A stretch of DNA of 64,000 nucleotides from Holacanthus passer (lineage: Eukaryota; Chordata; Actinopteri; Pomacanthidae): positions 6,015,001 through 6,079,000 of the forward strand of contig JAFREQ010000040.1 in assembly GCA_025331565.1 (NCBI GenBank), in the 5' to 3' direction. How positions within the stretch are numbered: the first letter of the stretch is position 1; each line of letters starts with the position of its first letter. The position numbers were made by a program, and so were the translations under genes. The notes beneath the pieces are model-generated. The model ran no database searches and was not told the origin of the DNA. It worked only from the letters and a program-made list of their open reading frames with translations. Positions 24,760-34,458 of the stretch are shown one piece after another.

Positions 24760-24799
<40 letters not shown>
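24659..24799. repeat. Two (CA)n microsatellites
   Basis: A CA/CGCA run at 24659-24727 and a pure CA run at 24761-24799, about 215 bp upstream of coding exon 4. Confidence 0.93.
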
Positions 24800-24800
<1 letters not shown>

Positions 24801-25014
24801 AGAGGGCAAATGAGGGTTTTGAATAGTATTTTTTATTCTGTTTGCAAGCATGACAGTGGTTGCTATTACTTGTTCACACATACACGCAGAGTTTAGTTGT
24901 CTTTTGTTGGATGGATTTGTATCAACAGCGATATATAAATATTCATTGCATTAGTCTGTATTATCAATGTAATGTTTGACTGTGTGTGTCTTCTGTGTTT
25001 TTTTTTCTTTCCAG

Positions 25015-25080
25015 ATCATCACTCAGTATGTTTATGAGCTGTTGGAGAAAAAGTGCAACATGACTAAAGCAATCCTGCCA
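25015..25080 (+). CDS. fam172a: fam172a (arb2a) coding exon 4
   Basis: A 22-codon exon in phase 0, with acceptor TTTTTTTTCTTTCCAG ending at 25014 and consensus donor GTAAGT at 25081. It encodes I-I-T-Q-Y-V-Y-E-L-L-E-K-K-C-N-M-T-K and ends I-L-P (residues 104-125), aligning with the helix I-I-T-K-Y-V-Y-E-L-L-E of human FAM172A. Skipping it would keep the reading frame. It lies about 12 kb after exon 3. Confidence 0.93.
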
Positions 25081-26680
25081 GTAAGTACCCGGAGTGAAAA
25101 GAGGCATTTTCCTCTTTGATTTATGCCCTTGAAGATTAAAGGGAGTATTAAATATGAAAATTGACGTAAATGCTCAGGCTTCAGAGTGTGATTATGATAT
25201 TGAGTGTCCTGTTTAAAAAAAAATAAAGAAAAGGGGATTGTGAGGAGTCAGCTCTCCTCATTCTCCGCCACTCTTTGTCTTTCTCTTTCTATCTCACTCA
25301 GTTTCTCTCTTACTCCCTCTCTTTCTTTTTCCCCCTCCTCTGCCCACATCCTTTGTGCAAAAGTGTCTCCTCAACAAATTAACTGTATTGTGACGTGTCA
25401 TTTCAAAGGCGCAGAGGCGCAGCATGCTGATGCTTAATCTGTTTTGCATTCATTTGCGCTGAAGGGGACTTTCTACTCTGCCATCGTGGAGTTATTCTTC
25501 GCCCAGCTCATCCAGGCTCAGAGCACACACTTGATCCCTTTTATTTGTTGTCGGAAGCATGTTTGTCTCTTCTTGCCCCCCTTTACCCCTCCGCTCCTGC
25601 TCCTGTTCTGTTTATAAAAGTTGTGATCATTTTTCAGGCTGCGTTTATGGGGATGTTGGGCAGCGCTGGTGTTTAGAAGCATAGCAGAGTTAGCTCCGGC
25701 GCTAACAGTGTCCATAAATCACCTAGCCAGGGACTCAGCGCCTTTCATTAGCCCCCATACACTTTTACTGGTTTATCTGCCTGGCCTATTTATCTCATTA
25801 TTCCTCTGGAAAATTGCTCTGTTCTGCTTTTCTGCTGCCCACCCGCCTGCGTGTATGTGGGCGTGTGTGTGTGTGTGCAGTTGTGTGTTGGTGGTGGGTC
25901 CGTCCACCTGCGTGGCATTGAACTTGTGACCGCAGATTTTAAGAAGATTAACCACAGCCAAGTATAGGGAGAGGGAATGAGGGAGCACAAGAGAATAAAG
26001 GGTAAGATTTTCTCCCCCACTCGGCTCTCTTTGTCTGCTTGGATTAAGTTCTTGCAGCTGCCACCCATGGCTTTTATGGACAGTGTTTGTCTCCTTAGAG
26101 ATTCTTCCAGGCATACTTGGGAGGGATGCAAAGACGCATGGGATGTGGACGAAGCGCATGCACACACACAAACACTCAGCAACTCACTTAGCCTCTCTTT
26201 CTGTCTCTATTACTTTCTGCCTCAGTTTTAATCACACAAAGGCTGTTTTCTAATCATGATTATTGATGATTAGTTTACTGATGCATATGAGCTTTTTTTA
26301 ATAAGCAAAGGCCACAGAGGAGAAGCCGGTTTCTCCTTAAACTCATGCATGTTACATGAGAAAATTTCTGAAATTTTCTTAAGGTCTCTCTTTGTAATCA
26401 TTACAAGGCGACTTTTTGAAGCAGCAGGAATCAATCTAGTTCTTGCTGTAATTATAAAATCACAATTTGATCATCTTTTGTTTTTGCTGCTGTTGCATGA
26501 AAAGAGATTTATTTTGATTGAGTTTAATGTCCCAGAAGTCTATGAAATCATATTCAAAATGGGATCAGCAGTTTAAAAAATACGTGGGAAAGTATACGTT
26601 TTCCTTATGTAAGGGATTTTTGGGGTTTGAATACAGTGCATCAGTGACACATGGTGACCTGTGTTTTCCTGAACTTGTAG
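25081..26680 (+). other. fam172a intron 4
   Basis: A 1.6 kb intron between GTAAGT at 25081 and TAG at 26680. It has a CT-rich tract near 25270-25340, a candidate regulatory island at 25625-25800 and a short GT run near 25863-25880. The overlapping minus-strand frames at 25773-26182 run through repeats and are not genes. Confidence 0.8.
25625..25800. promoter_or_regulatory. Candidate conserved non-coding element in intron 4
   Basis: Non-repetitive sequence with TTAGCTCCGGCGCTAACAGT (an inverted pair TTAGC...GCTAA), GTCCATAAATCACCTAG, and CCTATTTATCTCATTATTCC. The mixed composition between pyrimidine-rich flanks suggests constraint; this is inference. Confidence 0.3.
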
Positions 26681-26872
26681 GTGGATGCTACAGAAGACGA
26701 ACCCACCAGTTTTATCTACCTGAGCCCAGATGCCTTGTCCAACCCGTCCAAGCTGCTGGTGCTGATCCAGGGCAGCGGCGTGGTGCGGGCCGGTCAGTGG
26801 GCCCGTAGGCTCATCATTAACATGGACCTGGACTCGGGGACGCAGATCCCCTTCATCACCAGAGCCATGGCG
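26681..26872 (+). CDS. fam172a: fam172a (arb2a) coding exon 5
   Basis: The acceptor is TTCCTGAACTTGTAG ending at 26680; the donor is GCG|GTAGGG. The exon has 64 codons in phase 0 (residues 126-189). It opens V-D-A-T-E-D-E-P, continues through the L-L-V-L-I-Q-G-S-G-V-V strand-loop (Q155-G158) and R-A-G-Q-W-A-R-R-L-I-I-N (161-172), and ends G-T-Q-I-P-F-I-T-R-A-M-A. This is the first core of the alpha/beta-hydrolase-like Arb2 domain. Human FAM172A, as I recall it, has His-Gly-Ser-Gly where this gene has Gln-Gly-Ser-Gly. The following exon, expected to begin with E-G-Y-G-V-I-V-like sequence, was not found in the window, so the gene is partial here. Confidence 0.95.
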
Positions 26873-28844
26873 GTAGGGGGCACAACAAACAAAGTTCAAG
26901 CTGTTTTATGTTGAACTGATTTTCTGATCTTTGATCCGAGAGATTCTGTTTTATGAGGGATGGGTGGGCTGAGTGCGTAGAGGACACTGCATGTCAGGAT
27001 TTATTGTGCAGCCAGTTCTAAATACTTTACGTCTATATTCTCTATTTTTCTTTTTCTTATATATTTTCCTTTGCACAGAGTTTAAACTGTGATCTTTGCT
27101 ATGTAGAGTTTTGTGGCTCTATGAGTGAAAAAGTCATGCAGTGTGTCATCATGTGGTCTTTGGTGCAACCACTGTGGTAATGGTTAGCCTGACGGGATAT
27201 TGGTGTGAAAAGTGTAACACACAGTGTTTATTTTGCAGGTCAGGCTTGAATATTTGGGACTGTGGAAGGCGTTGTGGCGCAGTCAGAAGCACAGTGTTGT
27301 GGTATTTTGTTTTCTTGTATTTGGCTGGAGGTTTGAATGTGATTGTGGGTAATTTGTTGTTGCTGTGTACTCTCAAAGCTTCGACTCTGGATGGACTGCA
27401 TCGACCCAGTTCAGTTTAACTTCATTGTACAATGTTTGTATTGTACAATAGAAAAAGTGTGGAGCAGAAAGGAAACTTTGTCCTGGGGTCATAAGAGAAA
27501 TGATATGATGCTGAACAATTTCTGCCCTCCACAGCATCATATAATCACAGAGGCAAATAATAACAAGCAGACATTCATTCACAGGTGCAAACATAGTCTC
27601 TTACTCTTGAATGATACCGTTACTGTCTTCAACCCAGAATTGAGGCTTATATCGTCTTGTTAGTGAAATGAAGCGTATACCTCAACATGATTATTATTAT
27701 ACAAGAAAACATTTATGCATCCGTGTGATGTATGTTTCCTGTGTAGTCTTGTGTGTTCATGGGTGACTGAGCTGAGAGAGAGGAAGAGATAATGTAATGT
27801 AAAATATAGATTAGTTTTTCTTTCCCCACCGTGTGATCGCACATGACTGTATACATCTGTGTGTCAGGAAGCAAAAGGTGGCTCTGCCTGTCTTATTATT
27901 TTCATCCCCATCTCTGTGTTCATTTGTCAGCCTGGCCACGACTACCTGTGTAATTTCATCGGCCTGCTGTTCAAATTGACTTAGGGGAGATCCCGCTCTC
28001 CCTCCCTTCGTTCCCTCGTTTCGTCCATCTGAATGCCATAAAGACTTTCACTGCTGTGTAAAGCCCTCTCCTGCTGTGTGCAACAACAGGAGAGGTTTGG
28101 GTTGCGTGCGTGCGTGTCCATGTGAGTGCTAACGCATGATTTGGCTACCCCGAGACTTTGAATTACAGTTACCCTGGCTGGTATTACAGCTGGAGATGGC
28201 AGGGCTGTGCTGCAGAAAGCCAAAGTGACAGCTTCGATATAGAGAACATGGTGTGTGTAGTGCGAGTGTTGCTCATTCATCATAGTAAACAAGAAATCGT
28301 GTTCTTACACCCTGACAAATCATCATCCAGGCATTTACCACACACAGGCCTTGTACTCTGTGTGTGCACGAGAAAGACAGGCACACACATTTATAGTCAA
28401 TTCATGCTGTCTGCATCTATTACGGGCAAGCTTGTGGTTTATTATGTCACACCGTGAAATCTGGGTGGATGTACTGTATGGATGTACAGAGGTTACAGCT
28501 ACTGTACAATTTGAAGGAAGAAGTTCAGTTATAGTTTCAGCACAGCTTTTTGTTTTTCCAAATTGATATACATTTTATACCTGGATTAACATGTGTGCCA
28601 CAAACAAGCGATGAAACTTGTTTGATCAATACCTCACGAATGATTGACAGCTCAGAGAGATGGCAGATCTCTGACACAGCAGATGCAGACAGCAAAATCC
28701 ACCATCAGCAGCATATTAAGAGCAGAATCCCACGATTGAGCACGCTCGTGAAGAGACCACCTCGAGGACAAGTCATTACTAAAGTGCCAGCACAAAAAGC
28801 CCCAGCTTTTGCAATGTGGCACTGGCGGTCAAGAGTTTGCTGGT

Positions 28845-28990
28845 TTTTTCTCTCAACCCAACGCATCAGCTGATTTTGATGATTAGTTACCCTTCAAGCA
28901 GAGAGGGATGAGCTAATCAGTGATATCACCAGGGCGATAATCCAAACTAGTGACACTCATCAGCATTTCCCATTAATGTTATCCAGTATG
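28845..28990. promoter_or_regulatory. Candidate conserved non-coding element in intron 5
   Basis: A dense set of TAAT/ATTA and TGAT words: CATCAGCTGATTTTGATGAT, TAGTTACCC, GATGAGCTAATCAGTGATAT, GGGCGATAATCC and CCCATTAATG. CAGCTG forms an E-box. No exon features. Role inferred. Confidence 0.33.
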
Positions 28991-30109
28991 GTATATGAGG
29001 TGGACAATTAGGATTGCAGTATGCTTGAAAGGTACCATATGACGAGTCAGCACTATGAAACAATTAAAACGGTAAGCCGACATGTGTTCAATAGTATGCA
29101 CTTTCCATAGCCATATTTCTATAGGCATAGTTATTTTGTTATATTAAGTATTTGACAAGTCTCGCACCGTGACGATTACTCAATATTTTTGATTTGTAAA
29201 TTTTGTTAAGTGCAGTGTTGGGTCAAATGCTGACATTTTGACTATGCATTGTATTATGTTGATATTAGGCGCTATTTTACAAAAATGTTTCGTGGCAAGA
29301 TTCTCTTGCCTGGAGTGCAGCTCATGTGAAGTTACTCATGGGAAGTTGATTGGAAATTCAAAGCCTGCAGCAAAGGGTCAAATGGAGTGCATTCGGCAAA
29401 TATGAGGGGGGAGCTTGTGGCTTTGCAAAACACACGAACGAGCGAGCACACACACACACGCACAGAAACGGACGCACACGGATAAAGCGGTTAATTTGAC
29501 TCAGTGCTCTGTGGTGTGTGTGGACGCAGTGCGATTCTATGGTGTGTGTGGGCTTGCGCATACCTGTGTCAAAGCACTGCTCTGAAATTCTTCGCCATGT
29601 TCCTTGGAACTTAGAGTCAGCTTTTCCTCTCTTCCGATGGGGAGAAATAGCTGATTGTGCTAGTTAATCAGGCCCTTCACACAACACACATGCACACACA
29701 CGCACAATCACAGGGTGAATCTCAGGGCAGCCTGTCTCACGCACGCCATTTACACACCATCGCCTGTCTCTGTTTTTTCCATATCCACCATGCTCCTGTC
29801 TGCAGATATATCACAATCTTTGTCATGCTGCTATATGATGATGACACTTTAATAAGCCTGCAAAATGTATATGTTGAAGATAAGTCTAAAATATGTACAC
29901 ACAGACGTGTGCACACAGACACAGATGCATCACATCGGGCGGAGGGTGTGCTTGTGGCATTTGGCGCAGTGTGTACAGTGACACCGGGCTTCGGGAAATC
30001 TTTGTGTTGTGTGTGCAGCTCTCATGCATGTTGTCTTTATGTGCATGTGTGTGTGTGCTCACATGGAAGTGGTGCTATTCCCATAGCCTAGAGGTAAAAT
30101 GACAGGTGA

Positions 30110-30380
30110 GAGGAGGATGCTCCAGCAACAACCAGAGAGTAGGGGGAAAGAGGTGGAAAAGAGGAATCTGAGATGGAGAGAGGGGGTTGGCGGGGGGGTG
30201 CAGAGAGAGAGAAGGGTTATGATTGGTTGGGAGAGGACAGAAGAGGAAAGAAAGAGAGGGGTACGGAGAGGATTGAAGCAGGAAGAGAGAAATGAGAGGA
30301 GGGCGAGGGAGTGACTGCAAATGGGGTGGGACTGGCAGAGGAGAGACAGGAGTATAGAGAGAGAGAGGGAGAGAGAGAGT
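30110..30380 (+). repeat. Purine-rich strand-asymmetric tract
   Basis: About 270 bp in which the plus strand is dominated by G and A (units such as GAGAGAGGG and GGAAAGAAAGAGAGG). Low complexity; it explains the Lys/Arg/Glu-rich frame at 30099-30314. Confidence 0.85.
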
Positions 30381-30562
30381 AGGCAGAAGGCAGGCGTCTG
30401 ACAGCTCCACTACTGGGAGAGGGCCTCTTAATGACAGCTTATTCCTTCATGATTTCAATTCCTGACAGTCGACAGGTCTGCTTGTTGCATCATGGCAGCT
30501 GTATCATTACCTTCTGGCCCTGTCACTGCTCTGCATCCTGAGACTGAGATGGTGGAGGTGGA

Positions 30563-30603
30563 GGGTGGGCGCCATGGGGTTTGGAGGGGATGGGGGATGG
30601 GGG
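30563..30603 (+). other. G-quadruplex-type motif
   Basis: Six G-runs of three to five bases (30563-30565, 30567-30569, 30576-30579, 30586-30589, 30592-30596, 30599-30603) are separated by loops of one to six bases on the plus strand, which will be the RNA-like strand of fam172a. This fits the usual G4 pattern more than once over. Confidence 0.7.
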
Positions 30604-31477
30604 AGAGAGGGAGAGAGTGTGTAGATTGTGAGGTTACAGTCAGAATAATTGAGGAAGGAGGGAATATTGAAAGGTGGGATCATTAGTTATAGTAGTAGTT
30701 GGAGTTCAGAGTAGGACTTTCAACTTGTGTAAGTTTGTGTCCAAAGTGAATGAAAACACACGAATGCTGTTGTTAGGCCTCTCATATGCACCTTATCCGG
30801 CCATGACGCAACTAAGTTGAGAAGCAAAAACTTTCTAGTGCCTTTTTTTAAATTTTACTTCACTTCTTAACCTTTTTCTCTCAACTTTCCCACAGTTGCC
30901 ATTTTTGCAGGCAATGTAGAAAGATCCTCTCTTATACTGCTTTGTATTCATCTGGGATAAACTTTTTTTCAGATGGTCAAAAGTTTTCAACTTGATTTAA
31001 TTGTTTATTAATTTAAACTCTTTTTTTTTATTTATTTTGATTTCAAATATGAATGAATTCATCCTTAATATCAACCCTGACAACTCTCCAACTTATTCAC
31101 TGCATATACACATGCACACATACACACATACACACACCACCACACACACTGCCAAAATTATACGCTGTCGTCAAGAACGACTTAATTTAATTTGGAAGTT
31201 GCTAATACAAAAACAGATCTATACCCCCTGTAATGCCTCCCCTCCTTCTCACCCCTCTTCTCTCCGTCTCACTCTCTCTCTCTCCCCATAGTGAGTCAGG
31301 CTCGACACTGGAGACCCACTGGAAAGAAAGAGGGGGTGTGGTGTTTTCAAAAGTGTGTCAAAAGCCTAGGGGTTTGTATCTGCCCAGAATTTCAATGGGA
31401 GGCTGAAAGGGGGCAGCGAAGCAGACAAACTCAAACACAGAAATCCTCTTTTAATTTCTGTCATCCTGCCCACCCTC

Positions 31478-31501
31478 TTTTTTTTTTTTTTTTTTTTTTT
31501 T
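31478..31501. repeat. Poly(T) tract
   Basis: About 24 consecutive T bases following CCCACCCTC; a simple homopolymer. Confidence 0.97.
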
Positions 31502-31685
31502 GCTGGATGATGTCCTCTTCAACATCGGCTGCACACTCTGGCATCTGCATGTGTCGTGTCATGGCCCTGTGTGCCGGGAGGATATCTCCCTCTCTCTCCT
31601 CTCTCCTTCTCTCCAATCACCATTCTTCCTCCTCCTCCTTTCTCATTAGTTCCTCTAATTCCCCCCGAGCTGTGAGTTAACCTGT

Positions 31686-31686
31686 T

Positions 31687-31729
<43 letters not shown>

Positions 31730-31873
31730 CCAAGTGATAACATTGTACACACAGTGTGTGTACAGCCTATCTTGGGGCATCAGGTGGCTACAGAGGCCAG
31801 ACAGGTATCATTCTATCCAGCCAGTCAGGTTTAGCCAGAGGACAGTTGTGTGTGTGTGTGTGTGTGTGTGTGT
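31686..31873. repeat. Two (GT)n microsatellites
   Basis: A run of about 19 GT units near 31690-31727 and one of about 13 units near 31846-31873. Confidence 0.95.
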
Positions 31874-31999
31874 AAGGGTCAAAAGATATGCTGCCTTGCC
31901 GTGGCCTTGTAATAGCAGCCCTGCAAGCATCACACACACACAGGTATACACACACCTCCAGGTGGGAAGGTCCCAGCACATCCCGCAGCTCAGATCAAT

Positions 32000-32280
32000 G
32001 CACTTGACACCTTCAAAGGCGGGTGTGGGGCCTGGACTTGCTCTGGGGTTAAACCTCTTTTAAATAGCATCCCGCGGGAAGGCAGCTGTCAATAACCCAC
32101 CATAATTACCGGGGCCAGGCCCGCCAAGGGCTCGGCTGCACAGGCCAAATTAAAAATTGATCAGAGGGAGAGAAAACATTATTTTGTGGTGGTATTCCCT
32201 GTCCTAACAGCACTGCTGCTGCCGTATGCGAAATCTCATCAATTGAGGTCCGAGCTAGATATCTAGAGACCTATTTATCT
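32000..32280. promoter_or_regulatory. Candidate conserved non-coding element in intron 5
   Basis: A non-repetitive island between microsatellites. It contains CAGCTGTCAATAACCCACCA (E-box plus MEIS-like TGTCA), CATAATTACCGGGGCC, GGCCAAATTAAAAATTGATC and CATCAATTGAGG. No frame or splice site fits an exon. It is among the most enhancer-like stretches in the window by eye. Confidence 0.37.
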
Positions 32281-32385
32281 ATCTATCTGCCCCCCTGCCC
32301 CCCTTCGTCCAGATGAACAATGGAGTGCTGTCCCTGTTGTAAAAAAAAAATATTTGCATATTAAGTGTCTTTCTGTGTGCACGTC

Positions 32386-32511
32386 TGTGTGTGTGTGTGT
32401 GTGTGTGTGTACTGTATGAGCATCAGCTGATTGTTATTTGCTCCAGGTAATCGTACATCAGCCCCTATCTGTGTTGTGTGTGTGTGTGTGTGTGTATGTG
32501 TGTGTGTGTGC
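32386..32511. repeat. Two (GT)n microsatellites
   Basis: GT runs at about 32386-32410 and 32475-32510, the second interrupted by an A. Confidence 0.93.
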
Positions 32512-32834
32512 ACGCACCTTGTAGCAGTGTATTGATTGTGGTCTCATTGAGTTTCTCTTGGCAGGGAGCCTTTATTTGTCAGTCAGAGAACGATATGAAG
32601 AAGATATGTTCATCCTCAGGCTTCCTCTAGGAAAACACACGGGCTATTGTTTCACAAGACACTGATAAATGAGAACGACAATTTACAATGGAGTTGAAGT
32701 ATTTTCTAAACACACACTGCAGGTAAAAGGTCATAGCACATGGTTTTTATTATTGTTTCTGAATGTCATTGGTGTAGGACATGTTTTTTTCACATTCCAT
32801 ATTAAGCCCTATTTAAAATGGATTTTCTTTTGGG

Positions 32835-32925
32835 AGGTCCTGTCATTATCGTAATTACCAGTGGCATCCGTAATTTGCATCCAGCACAAATCTGCCAGAT
32901 ACTTAATTCACACAAGTGTGTAAGG
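32835..32925. promoter_or_regulatory. Candidate POU/homeodomain element
   Basis: CATTATCGTAATTACCAGTG is followed by CCGTAATTTGCATCCAGC, which holds an octamer-like ATTTGCAT next to TAAT, then ACTTAATTCACAC. The clustering within 90 bp is suggestive but unproven. Confidence 0.35.
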
Positions 32926-33224
32926 GGCAGCACGCGTTCTGACATTTCACATTTGGGCTAAGAGCAGAGATTCGAGGGAGTGCACACATCAAATTTTGTG
33001 GTGTTAATAAGTGTTGATCGGCCTCTACAAACACAGGAAGTGTTGATTTTAACACTTTCAGAGTTACAGTAAATTAACTGTGGCAATTTTACTGTGCAGA
33101 TATCGTTTATCTTGCACCAAGTTCTTCAGGATTTACACACATAGCAAGTGCAATTGCATTAGAGGATTCCTCCACTAAAAGTAATCCAATTTGAAAAGTG
33201 TGACTTTAAACATAGCACTTTATA

Positions 33225-33471
33225 TGAGTTGTTCCCAAAGTGGCTGCTGTGGAACCCCAGGGTGCCGTAAAACTGGACGGGGATGTGGCGAGATTTGTTT
33301 TTCCAATTTCTTGTTGTTCCTTTTTATAACAATTTATCACACATTTGTCACAGTAAATAGACCTAAAATAAACGCTGATAATAGATTTTTACTATGACAT
33401 TTCCGAGCTTAAAGGGTGGTTTGTGTGTCACTGGGCTGCCTGTGGTTTAAAAAAGTTTGGGAACTAGTGCT
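33225..33471. mobile_element. Short hAT-like element with GTTCCCAAA termini
   Basis: The left end AGTTGTTCCCAAAGTGGCTG and right end AAAAAGTTTGGGAACTAGTG form inverted repeats around GTTCCCAAA. The interior words GGAACCCCAGGGTGCCGTAA and GATGTGGCGAG are usual for this kind of small fish element. About 245 bp, non-coding. Confidence 0.6.
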
Positions 33472-33852
33472 GTAGTTTTGAACACTCACATAGTGAGTAC
33501 AGATGTAGCACTGTGTTAAAGTAGTTTATATGAACTCAGAGGGAAAAATCTTTGACTTTCAGGATATACAGTGTGTGTACGTTCAAATATACTGTATATC
33601 GACATAGTTGAGAAAGCTGTTGAGAGTTGTTTGGTGTGTCAGTTTCCGGGCTCCTCATGTCACCGTGTTGCTTCGGGGATGAGAAGATTGAAAAAACAAG
33701 AGGATGAAAAGCAAAAGAAATGAGAGAGGAAGACTTTGATCTAATTGTAAAACATTATTTGGGAGTGTACATTTTTTAGCCCACGTGTGATAATTGACTC
33801 TATTTTTTTCTCTTGAAATTAACAAATTATCATCAAATCATCAAAAAGGCTT

Positions 33853-33858
<6 letters not shown>

Positions 33859-33886
<28 letters not shown>
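33859..33886. repeat. (GT)n microsatellite
   Basis: About 14 GT units followed by GCATGAGTGAGTG. Confidence 0.93.
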
Positions 33887-33887
<1 letters not shown>

Positions 33888-34418
33888 ATGAGTGAGTGTG
33901 TGTGTCTGCGTGTGTGAGGTGGGTAGTAGGTCATTTGCAGCTGCAGGCTGTGTGTGTGCGTCCCAATGGGAACGTCTTGTTTAGTCTCTCTTCCAGAGGG
34001 CCCCAGGCAGTGTGTGGTGGATACCTCTTCGCTCTCTCACTGGGAACACTTCTCTATGGCCAACACACACATGTTCACACGCACAGACAAATCCTCCACA
34101 ATCTTTTTGCACAATTCGTCAACCCGTGCGGGAGCGTGTTCGCCATCTGACAGCTGAAACGTAACAGCGTTTGCTTCTTTTTTGGATACAGGTGGGTGTA
34201 TGTGCCGGATGTGTTTGAGTCAGGTGATATTACATGGAGACACGAACACACACACATGCAAAGGCTCTTTCTTCCTCTTGTAAATTTCACATGTATCCTC
34301 CATCACAGCCGGTTTGCAGAGGTTAAAAGTGCTTAGCTGTGGACGTTCCAGGAGGAAATTGAGTTTCGCAACGAGCTAGTGTTGAGCAGATAGGTGACCC
34401 GCTGTGAATTTACACTAC

Positions 34419-34422
<4 letters not shown>

Positions 34423-34452
<30 letters not shown>
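34423..34452. repeat. (CA)n microsatellite
   Basis: About 15 CA units. Confidence 0.95.

Positions 34453-34458
<6 letters not shown>

Larger units (their letters stand above)
12759..25014 (+). other. fam172a intron 3
   Basis: A 12.3 kb intron with GTAACA donor and CCAG acceptor. It contains repeat-derived segments (15985-16250, 18178-18225, 20619-20893), long CA, CT and GT microsatellites, and candidate regulatory islands at 17632-17880, 22405-22560 and 23120-23240. No coding exon beyond the known boundaries is seen. Confidence 0.8.

Noticed and set aside
24659..24799. Possible CRISPR-like regular repeats
   Set aside because: The periodicity is plain CA dinucleotide repeat; there are no repeat-spacer units anywhere in this eukaryotic window.
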